Assembly (NCBI GenBank): GCA_947293975.1
Contig: CAMYPV010000040.1
Location: 1-11,191, forward strand
Source of the DNA: an uncultured Ezakiella sp.
Lineage (GTDB): Bacteria > Bacillota > Clostridia > Tissierellales > Peptoniphilaceae
Length of the DNA: 11,191 nt
Direction: 5' to 3'
Both the position numbers and the translations under genes were made by a program. Below the pieces are notes generated by a model that was not told the origin of the DNA, made no database searches, and was given only the letters and a program-made list of their open reading frames with translations. Below, one piece after another: positions 1 through 5,908 of this stretch (position 1 is its first letter; every line of letters begins with the position of its first letter).

Positions 1-39
1 AAATCATAATTTAATGTGATAACGCTCTCTCAACTGTAC

Positions 40-68
40 TTGACATACAAATGTAACATAGCTATAAT
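40..68 (+). promoter_or_regulatory. Promoter of the opp operon (sigma-A type)
   Basis: A perfect -35 box TTGACA (40-45) and a perfect -10 box TATAAT (63-68) are separated by 17 nt, the ideal spacing. Transcription should start near position 75, giving a leader of about 44 nt before oppA. Both boxes match consensus exactly, so strong basal expression is inferred, which fits an abundant binding protein. Bases 1-39 upstream hold no gene; an imperfect dyad at 3-20 is the only structure I see there. Confidence 0.85.
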
Positions 69-78
69 GGTTGTGTTA

Positions 79-98
79 GAGACGCCAATAGGTGTCTC
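79..98 (+). promoter_or_regulatory. 5' leader hairpin of the opp mRNA
   Basis: GAGACGCC (79-86) pairs with GGTGTCTC (91-98) around a 4-nt AATA loop, an 8-bp stem with one G-U pair. It sits about 4 nt from the predicted mRNA 5' end and ends 6 nt before the ribosome binding site. There is no U-tract, so it is not a terminator. A 5'-terminal stem that protects the transcript from decay is the most economical reading; a protein-binding or translational control element is possible. Confidence 0.55.
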
Positions 99-104
99 AA
101 ATAA

Positions 105-111
105 AAGGAGG
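105..111 (+). promoter_or_regulatory. oppA ribosome binding site (decides the start)
   Basis: AAGGAGG lies 7 nt before the ATG at 119. An in-frame GTG at 92 would lengthen the protein by nine residues, but it falls inside the leader hairpin, has no ribosome binding site and would place residues before the lipoprotein signal peptide. The ATG at 119 is therefore the start. Confidence 0.9.
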
Positions 112-118
112 AAAACAT

Positions 119-1834
119 ATGAATAAAAGATTATTGGCTTTAATCGTTGCTGCACTTATGGCAATTACATTGTTAACTGCTTGTGGCAAAAAAGATGAAG
201 AAAAGCCAGCAGAAGAAACAACTACTTCTGCAGAAGAAAACAAAGAAACAGAAACAAAGGACACAGAGACAGAGGCTAAAGAAGAAATTGATGCTGATCA
301 ATACCTCAACACATTTATTGATCAATGGCCAAACACATATGACCCATCAACAGGTTCAGACACTTATGGTAATGGTGTAATTCTAAACGTATTAGAACCA
401 CTTATCAGATTTAACGAAGATCACTATGAACCAGCTGGTGCTGAAAGTTGGGACATCGCAGAAGATGGTCTAACATACACTTTCCATATCAGAAAAGGAA
501 ACAAATGGGACGACGGAAAAGAAGTTACTGCTCAAGACTATGCTTTTGGTATTAGACGTTCAGCAGATAACAAAACTGCTTCTCCATATGGTAACTTACT
601 ATACCCACTATTAAATGGTAGAGAAGTTAACGCTGGTGAAAAAGAAGTTTCAGAACTTGGCGTTGAAACACCAGATGACTACACACTAGTTCTAAAACTA
701 GCTACACCTACACCATACTTCCTAGACCTTGTTCTACAAAGAGTTTACTTCCCACAAAGAGAAGACTATGTAGAAAAATATGGTGACCAATATTCAACAG
801 ACTTAGGAAACATCCCAATGTGCGGACCATTCATAATTGACAATATGATGATCAATAGTGAAATTAATTATGTAAAGAATCCTAATTTCTGGAACGCTGA
901 AAATGTTAAACTTGAAAGAGTTCACGCTGCTGTTTTATCAGACGTTAATACAGTAAACAACGCTTTGATGACAGGCGAAATCGACTACTCAGGTGTTGGC
1001 GATCCTAAGGTTCGTGCAGAACTTGAACAAACAGGTGAATACGACGTTCTAAAGAGACAAAATCCTTGGACAGGTTATTTCATGATGAACTATGGCGAAA
1101 AATCACATGTTGCTAACAACAAAATCACAAGAGCAATCGCTGCAGTTCTAGACAGACAAGAAGTTATTGACAACGCATGGAACGGTACACCAGTACCAGC
1201 ATACAGCTTTGTAGCTCCAGTTATGCAATGTCAAGGTAAGGAATTCAACAAAGACGGCGAAGGCCCAGCAAAGAGATTGATGGAAGACATCAAAGATCCA
1301 AAAGCTCTATTCGAAGAAGGAGTTAAAGAACTAGGCAAAGATCCACAAGGATATGTTGTAAGACTATTAGGTTCAGATAACTCAGACGCTGGACGTATTG
1401 CTATCGAAGCTTTCCAACAACAAATCGAAAAAGGTTTAGGATGCAAAGTTGACGCTGAAAACTTAGACTGGAACGCATTTGTTAACGTTGTAAAATCAGG
1501 CGATTTCGATATCGCTTGGGCAGGTTGGGGCGCTGACTACAATGACCCTTCAAACTTACTTGAAACTGTATACTCAAAAGCTCCAGCATACAACCTAGGA
1601 TGGCACAATGAAAAATTTGACAGCCTACTAGAAGAAGCTGGCAAAATTGTTGACGCTGACAAGAGAGTTGAACTCTTAAGAGAAGCTGAAAACATTATGA
1701 TTTACGAAGATGCTGTTATTATCCCAATCAACCACGGTGTTGCAAATATCTTCAGAAAGAAATATTTACGCGGCGCTGCAAACAACTGGTTCTCAACAAT
1801 GGGATTCCAAACTCTATATACAGTAGGAAGATAA
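119..1834 (+). CDS. oppA: Oligopeptide ABC transporter, substrate-binding lipoprotein OppA
   Basis: This 571-residue protein captures peptides at the outer face of the membrane and hands them to OppBC. Residues 1-21 form a lipoprotein signal peptide (basic MNKR, hydrophobic stretch, lipobox LTAC), with Cys22 as the expected lipidated residue after signal peptidase II cleavage. Residues 23-58 are a flexible Glu/Thr/Lys-rich tether. The rest matches the family 5 extracellular solute-binding fold (SBP_bac_5), including the conserved AESW...DGLTYTFHIRKG...W.DG block at about 108-148. Length is slightly above the usual 540-550 because of the tether. It is first in the opp operon and is followed by a 67-nt gap with a stem-loop, whereas the later genes are tightly packed, so higher expression of OppA is inferred. 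Peptide specificity cannot be read from the sequence; a dipeptide or other peptide binding role within the same family is possible. Confidence 0.93.
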   Translation: MNKRLLALIVAALMAITLLTACGKKDEEKPAEETTTSAEENKETETKDTETEAKEEIDADQYLNTFIDQWPNTYDPSTGSDTYGNGVILNVLEPLIRFNEDHYEPAGAESWDIAEDGLTYTFHIRKGNKWDDGKEVTAQDYAFGIRRSADNKTASPYGNLLYPLLNGREVNAGEKEVSELGVETPDDYTLVLKLATPTPYFLDLVLQRVYFPQREDYVEKYGDQYSTDLGNIPMCGPFIIDNMMINSEINYVKNPNFWNAENVKLERVHAAVLSDVNTVNNALMTGEIDYSGVGDPKVRAELEQTGEYDVLKRQNPWTGYFMMNYGEKSHVANNKITRAIAAVLDRQEVIDNAWNGTPVPAYSFVAPVMQCQGKEFNKDGEGPAKRLMEDIKDPKALFEEGVKELGKDPQGYVVRLLGSDNSDAGRIAIEAFQQQIEKGLGCKVDAENLDWNAFVNVVKSGDFDIAWAGWGADYNDPSNLLETVYSKAPAYNLGWHNEKFDSLLEEAGKIVDADKRVELLREAENIMIYEDAVIIPINHGVANIFRKKYLRGAANNWFSTMGFQTLYTVGR

Positions 1835-1845
1835 GAAATTTTTAA

Positions 1846-1885
1846 GTAGGGAGGGCAAGCTTTTAAAGCGAGCCCTCTTACCTAC
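1846..1885 (+). promoter_or_regulatory. Stem-loop in the oppA-oppB gap
   Basis: GTAGG (1846-1850) pairs with CCTAC (1881-1885) and GAGGGC (1851-1856) with GCCCTC (1872-1877), leaving a 3-nt bulge TTA (1878-1880). The loop holds a second inverted pair, GCTTT (1859-1863) and AAAGC (1865-1869). No U-run follows, so a full terminator is unlikely. It ends 4 nt before the oppB ribosome binding site. Such structures in binding-protein operons often protect the upstream mRNA from 3' exonucleases or allow partial readthrough; either would raise OppA relative to the permease. Confidence 0.7.
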
Positions 1886-1901
1886 ATAGAAGGGAGAAAA
1901 G

Positions 1902-2831
1902 ATGACAAGATATGTATTAAAGCGTATTGCTTTTATGATTCTATCTCTGCTTATAATTTCTGCCGGTACATTCTGGATGATGCACAGCGTTCCTGGCAAT
2001 CCACTTTTGAATAAAGTTAAAAAGAATCTACCACCTCAAGTTATGGAAAACTTTATGAAAAAGTACAAACTTGACAGACCTATAGCAGAGCAATATGTAA
2101 ACTTTTTAAAGAATGCTGTTCAGGGCGATTTTGGTGAATCGGTTATTTATCCTGGACAAAAGATTTCAAAGACTATTGCAAAAACTGCGCCAGTAAGTGC
2201 AAAGCTAGGTCTTATTGCCCTTGCAATTGGATTTACTATTGGTATTAGTTTTGGTTTTATTGCTGCTTTAAATAGAGGTAAATGGCCAGATTATATGGTT
2301 ATAGCCTTCTCGATTATCGGCGTTACAATTCCGTCATTCGTTATGGCAGCATTGTTACAATATTTCTTGGGTAATAAGTTGAGAATATTCCCAATCACTT
2401 ATAAAGCACACAACTGGAAATCAATGGTTATGCCTATTATTGCTCTGTCATTTGGTACTATTGCTACTTATGCTAGATATATGAGAAGCTCTGTACTTGA
2501 AGTTGTTAACTCAGACTATGTTTTAACTGCAAGAGCAAAAGGCGTAAGTAAAATGGGAATTTTATTTAAACATATTTTAAAAAATGCGATGATCCCAGCT
2601 ATTACAATTTTGGGACCACAAATTATGGGAGTTTTTGGAGGATCATTCATCATTGAAAAGATTTTTGGTGTTCCAGGACTTGGATTTTTCTTAGTAAAAA
2701 GTATTCCAGATCGTGACTATCCAATGATTATTGCTTCAACAGTTTTATTTGCATTTTTATTTGTAGTAAGTCAGTTGCTTGTTGATATAGTTTACGGTCT
2801 TGTTGACCCAAGAATTAAAATTCAGGATTAG
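1902..2831 (+). CDS. oppB: Oligopeptide ABC transporter permease OppB
   Basis: OppB is one of the two membrane subunits forming the peptide channel. The 309-residue protein begins with a membrane helix (about 9-29), followed by an extracytoplasmic segment with the family-typical LDRP..EQY and GDFGES patches (57-80). Further hydrophobic segments lie at about 100-123, 131-157, 174-194, 231-255 and 274-300, giving the expected six helices. The cytoplasmic EAA loop that docks on the ATPases is seen at 205-232 (DYVLTARAKG...LKNAMIP). The protein ends with the common VDPRI motif. The ATG at 1902 has AAGGGAG 5 nt upstream. Its stop codon overlaps the oppC ribosome binding site. Dpp or App permeases are close relatives; the family call is secure, exact substrate is not. 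Confidence 0.94.
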   Translation: MTRYVLKRIAFMILSLLIISAGTFWMMHSVPGNPLLNKVKKNLPPQVMENFMKKYKLDRPIAEQYVNFLKNAVQGDFGESVIYPGQKISKTIAKTAPVSAKLGLIALAIGFTIGISFGFIAALNRGKWPDYMVIAFSIIGVTIPSFVMAALLQYFLGNKLRIFPITYKAHNWKSMVMPIIALSFGTIATYARYMRSSVLEVVNSDYVLTARAKGVSKMGILFKHILKNAMIPAITILGPQIMGVFGGSFIIEKIFGVPGLGFFLVKSIPDRDYPMIIASTVLFAFLFVVSQLLVDIVYGLVDPRIKIQD

Positions 2832-2837
2832 GAGGAG
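2830..2837 (+). promoter_or_regulatory. oppC ribosome binding site overlapping the oppB stop
   Basis: AGGAGGAG begins within the TAG stop codon of oppB (2829-2831) and lies 3 nt before the oppC ATG. Ribosomes finishing oppB cover this site, which suggests translational coupling. Confidence 0.8.
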
Positions 2838-2840
2838 CAG

Positions 2841-3785
2841 ATGGAAAAAGAAATTAAAAGAGACGACATCAAAATCACTCCGGATATGTTTAAGCGTATC
2901 CCGATGGATGATGATGAAGCTGAAAAAATCGCTCGTCCTATTATCACTTTCTGGCAAGATGTATGGCGCCGTCTAAAGATGAATAGAGCCGCTATGTTCT
3001 CGCTAGTATTAATTGTATTGTTATTATTCTTTTGTATATGCGGGCCTATGATGACAGGCTATGTTTATTCAGAACAAAATGCGCAAGTTAGAAACCAAGC
3101 TCCTAATGCAAATTATTGGTTTGGTACTGACTCTGCTGGTCGTGATATATTTACTCGTATTTGGATTGGTGGACGTAGATCACTTACTATCGGACTTGTC
3201 TGTGCTACCGTTGCTATGATCGTTGGTGTTGCATACGGTGCTATTGCAGGTTTGTCAGGTGGTATGGTTGATACTGTTATGATGAGAATTGTTGAAATAA
3301 TTTCGTCGCTGCCGTATCTATTGATAATAATTTTGTTCCAAATTTGGATGGACAGTCAAACCTTTGGAACGATGCTTCTCGCCTTGTCGGTAACAAGCTG
3401 GACTGGTACAAGTCGACTTGTTCGTGGTGAGGTTTTGAGAATTAAAAACGAAGAATACGTTTTGGCAGCAGCAACTCTTGGCGTACCACAATGGAAAATT
3501 ATTTTAAGACACTTGGTACCAAATGCTATGAGTATTGTTATTGTTGGTGCGACATTTGATATTCCGGGCTTTATTTTCTCGGAAGCATTCTTATCATATA
3601 TGGGTCTAGGTTTAAAACCACCGGAAGTAAGCTGGGGTATTATGTCAAGTGAGGCTCAAGGACAACTTATGTTCTACCCTTACCAATTATTTTTCCCAAC
3701 ACTCATGATAGCTTTGACAATGTTATCATTTACACTTTTAGGCGACGGATTAAGAGACGCTCTTGACCCTAAACTAAGAAAGTAA
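2841..3785 (+). CDS. oppC: Oligopeptide ABC transporter permease OppC
   Basis: OppC pairs with OppB to make the transmembrane pathway. The 314-residue protein has a cytoplasmic N-terminal tail (1-50), a first membrane helix at about 51-75 and the characteristic loop FGTDSAGRDIFTR (94-106), together marking the OppC_N region. The core binding-protein-dependent transport domain follows, with helices at about 115-140, 150-170, 174-192, 230-250 and 284-302. The EAA loop for the ATPase contact is at 204-230 (EEYVLAAATLGV...LRHLVPNAM). The C-terminus carries GDGLRDALDPKLRK, typical of the family. It starts 9 nt after oppB with the ribosome binding site overlapping the oppB stop, and its own stop overlaps the oppD site. 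Length and motifs are ordinary. Confidence 0.95.
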   Translation: MEKEIKRDDIKITPDMFKRIPMDDDEAEKIARPIITFWQDVWRRLKMNRAAMFSLVLIVLLLFFCICGPMMTGYVYSEQNAQVRNQAPNANYWFGTDSAGRDIFTRIWIGGRRSLTIGLVCATVAMIVGVAYGAIAGLSGGMVDTVMMRIVEIISSLPYLLIIILFQIWMDSQTFGTMLLALSVTSWTGTSRLVRGEVLRIKNEEYVLAAATLGVPQWKIILRHLVPNAMSIVIVGATFDIPGFIFSEAFLSYMGLGLKPPEVSWGIMSSEAQGQLMFYPYQLFFPTLMIALTMLSFTLLGDGLRDALDPKLRK

Positions 3786-3791
3786 GGAGAG
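3783..3791 (+). promoter_or_regulatory. oppD ribosome binding site overlapping the oppC stop
   Basis: TAAGGAGAG begins with the oppC stop codon TAA (3783-3785) and lies 4 nt before the oppD ATG at 3796. Translational coupling of oppC and oppD is inferred. Confidence 0.75.
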
Positions 3792-3795
3792 TATT

Positions 3796-4824
3796 ATGGA
3801 AAAATCAGATAAATTAATAGACGTTAAAAATTTAAGAGTATCTTTCCACACTTACGCTGGTGAGGTTAAGGCTGTTAGAGGTCTTGATTTCCACGTAAAA
3901 AGAGGTGAAACTCTTGCATTTGTAGGCGAAAGTGGATGCGGCAAAAGCGTTACTGCAAAAGCTCTTATGAGACTTTTGCCAGAGGAAAGTTCTGAAATCA
4001 AAAAAGAATCAATAATTACATTTGAAGGCGAAGATGTTATGAGCATGAAAGGTCGCAGACTCACCGATTTAAGAGGTGGCGATATTGCGATGATCTTCCA
4101 AGACCCAATGACATCTCTAAACCCAACACTTACTATTGGTATGCAAATTATTGAAGCTTTAAAAATTCACAGAGGTCTAAAGGGCAACGACGCAAAACGC
4201 GAAGCTATTAGACTTTTGGAACTTGTTCAAATTCCTGAAGCAGAGAAGAGATTAAAGAGCTATCCACACGAATTATCAGGTGGTATGAGACAAAGAGTTA
4301 TGATTGCGATTGCGCTTTCATGTTCGCCAAAGCTTTTGATTGCTGACGAACCAACAACAGCTCTTGACGTTACTATTCAAGCTCAAATCTTGGACTTGAT
4401 TCACGACTTAAAAGAACAACTTCACACAGCAGTTATTCTTGTAACACACGACCTTGGTGTTGTTGCAAACTTTGCAGATAGAATTCAAGTTATGTACGCA
4501 GGCGACATTATCGAAGAAGGTAAGACAGAAGAAATCTTCTACAACGCAAGACATCCTTACACATGGGCTCTTCTAAATTCAATTCCGAAGGTTCATGACA
4601 CAAAGAACGACGACTTGCGTGCGTTGGGTGGCACACCGCCAGACTTGTTATTGCCACTTCCTGGCTGTCCTTTTGCTCCTCGTTGTTCAAGAGCGATGGA
4701 AATTTGTAAGAAAATGGCACCAGCTGCAACTGTTCACTCAGACACACACCGTTCATGGTGCTGGCTAGAACACGAGTATGCAGGCGAAATCGACTGGCAA
4801 GCTATGAGAGAAGGAGGATACTAA
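3796..4824 (+). CDS. oppD: Oligopeptide ABC transporter ATPase OppD
   Basis: OppD is one of two cytoplasmic ATPases that power peptide import. In the 342-residue protein the nucleotide-binding domain shows Walker A GESGCGKS (44-51), Q-loop Gln102, signature LSGGMRQR (160-167), Walker B LLIADEP with catalytic Glu185, and switch His218. All catalytic residues are intact. The C-terminal oligopeptide/dipeptide transporter region begins after HPYTWALL (253-260) and contains four cysteines, Cys291, Cys297, Cys304 and Cys322, spaced CX5CX6CX17C. This pattern matches the iron-sulphur cluster region described for peptide importers of this family. A late tail (325-342) extends beyond it. The gene follows oppC by 10 nt, and the oppF ribosome binding site lies inside its last codons. 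OppD versus DppD is not separable here. Confidence 0.95.
   Translation: MEKSDKLIDVKNLRVSFHTYAGEVKAVRGLDFHVKRGETLAFVGESGCGKSVTAKALMRLLPEESSEIKKESIITFEGEDVMSMKGRRLTDLRGGDIAMIFQDPMTSLNPTLTIGMQIIEALKIHRGLKGNDAKREAIRLLELVQIPEAEKRLKSYPHELSGGMRQRVMIAIALSCSPKLLIADEPTTALDVTIQAQILDLIHDLKEQLHTAVILVTHDLGVVANFADRIQVMYAGDIIEEGKTEEIFYNARHPYTWALLNSIPKVHDTKNDDLRALGGTPPDLLLPLPGCPFAPRCSRAMEICKKMAPAATVHSDTHRSWCWLEHEYAGEIDWQAMREGGY
4811..4817 (+). promoter_or_regulatory. oppF ribosome binding site inside the end of oppD
   Basis: AAGGAGG encodes part of the last residues of OppD and sits 8 nt before the oppF ATG at 4826, one base after the oppD stop. This arrangement favours coupled translation of the two ATPases in matched amounts. 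Confidence 0.8.
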
Positions 4825-4825
4825 T

Positions 4826-5788
4826 ATGGAAAAAGAAGTTCTAGTAAGAGTTGAACATCTCTCAAAACATTTTAAGGTCGGAAGACATGCTATTTTAAAG
4901 GCAGTTGATGATGTTAGCTTTAATATTTACAAGGGCGAAACATTTGGTGTTGTAGGTGAATCAGGTTGTGGTAAAACAACTTGCGGACGTACAATACTTG
5001 GAATGTATCCAGCAACTCATGGTAAGGTTATATTTGAAGGTAAAGACATTCAATCTTTAAGCAAGAGCGAAATATTTGACTTCAAAAAGAAAGCACAATA
5101 TATCTTCCAAGACCCTTATGCATCACTTGACCCAAGAATGACAATTGGCGATATCATTGCAGAAGGTATGGATACACATTTTAATCTTTCCAAAAAAGAA
5201 AGAACAGAAAGAATCAACAATCTATTAGGTACTGTTGGTCTTAACAAAGAACACGGCGCTCGTTTCCCACACGAATTATCAGGTGGTCAAAGACAACGTG
5301 TTGGTATTGCAAGAAGTCTTGCGATTGAACCAAAGTTCATCGTCTGTGACGAACCAATTTCAGCTCTTGACGTAAGTATTCAAGCGCAAGTTGTTAACTT
5401 GTTAAACAAATTACAAAAAGACATGGGTCTAACATATATGTTTATCTCTCACGACTTGTCGATGGTTAAACATATTTCAGACAGAATTTGTGTTATGTAC
5501 TTGGGTTCAGTTGTTGAGCTTGCAAAATCCAACGAGATTTACGAAAACTCATTACACCCATACACACAAGCACTTATCTCTGCAATTCCTGTTCCAGATC
5601 CTAATGTTGGTAGACAAAGACAAAGAATTCATCTTGATGGCGAAGTTCCTTCACCGGTAAATGTTCCACCAGGATGTAAGTTCGCAGGTCGTTGCAGCAA
5701 GGCAATGCCAATTTGTCACGAAATCGTTCCATCATTACAAGAAATCAAACCGGAACACTATGTTGCATGTCATTTGTATGACAAATAA
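4826..5788 (+). CDS. oppF: Oligopeptide ABC transporter ATPase OppF
   Basis: OppF is the second ATPase and should form a heterodimer with OppD under OppBC. The 320-residue protein has Walker A GESGCGKT (44-51), Q-loop Gln95, signature LSGGQRQR (151-158), Walker B FIVCDEP with catalytic Glu176, and switch His209, so both ATP sites of the heterodimer look competent. The C-terminal oligopeptide transporter region carries four cysteines, Cys284, Cys290, Cys297 and Cys315, with exactly the same CX5CX6CX17C spacing as OppD. The KAVDDVSF segment near the N-terminus and the YASLDPRMTIGDII stretch (98-111) are typical of OppF/DppF rather than OppD. It is the last gene of the operon and is followed within 10 nt by a terminator hairpin. 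Confidence 0.95.
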   Translation: MEKEVLVRVEHLSKHFKVGRHAILKAVDDVSFNIYKGETFGVVGESGCGKTTCGRTILGMYPATHGKVIFEGKDIQSLSKSEIFDFKKKAQYIFQDPYASLDPRMTIGDIIAEGMDTHFNLSKKERTERINNLLGTVGLNKEHGARFPHELSGGQRQRVGIARSLAIEPKFIVCDEPISALDVSIQAQVVNLLNKLQKDMGLTYMFISHDLSMVKHISDRICVMYLGSVVELAKSNEIYENSLHPYTQALISAIPVPDPNVGRQRQRIHLDGEVPSPVNVPPGCKFAGRCSKAMPICHEIVPSLQEIKPEHYVACHLYDK

Positions 5789-5797
5789 GTTTTTTAG

Positions 5798-5821
5798 ACG
5801 CTCACATTTGTGGGCGTTTTT
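5798..5821 (+). terminator. Rho-independent terminator of the opp operon
   Basis: ACGCTCAC (5798-5805) pairs with GTGGGCGT (5810-5817) around an ATTT loop, an 8-bp stem with one G-U pair, followed by a T-run (5817-5821) and then GTTT. It starts 9 nt after the oppF stop and separates the transporter from the gdpP unit. Confidence 0.88.
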
Positions 5822-5846
5822 GTTTGCCAAAATTTAAATGCATGCT

Positions 5847-5875
5847 TTGACATTAGTCTTTGATTGAAATAATTT
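5847..5875 (+). promoter_or_regulatory. Possible distal promoter of gdpP-rplI-dnaB
   Basis: A perfect -35 TTGACA (5847-5852) is followed after 17 nt by a weak -10, TAATTT (5870-5875). Transcription would start near 5882, leaving a leader of about 27 nt that contains the whole gdpP ribosome binding site. It overlaps the proximal promoter below. Confidence 0.4.
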
Positions 5876-5892
5876 TCTTATTATTGTATAAT
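5864..5892 (+). promoter_or_regulatory. Proximal promoter of gdpP-rplI-dnaB
   Basis: TTGAAA (5864-5869) and a perfect TATAAT (5887-5892) are separated by 17 nt. The predicted start, near 5899, falls inside the gdpP ribosome binding site (AGGGGAGG, 5897-5904), so the leader would be only about 10 nt. No other promoter is evident up to dnaB, so this region should drive all three genes. Confidence 0.7.
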
Positions 5893-5908
5893 TATAAGGG
5901 GAGGATTT

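Noticed and set aside
183..380. Lys/Gln-rich open frame overlapping the start of oppA
   Set aside because: Its composition comes from reading the purine-rich tether codons of oppA in another frame; it has no independent ribosome binding site.
1846..1885. The oppA-oppB hairpin as a full terminator
   Set aside because: No T-run follows the 3' arm, and oppB has no recognisable promoter of its own in the remaining bases, so complete termination would silence the permease.
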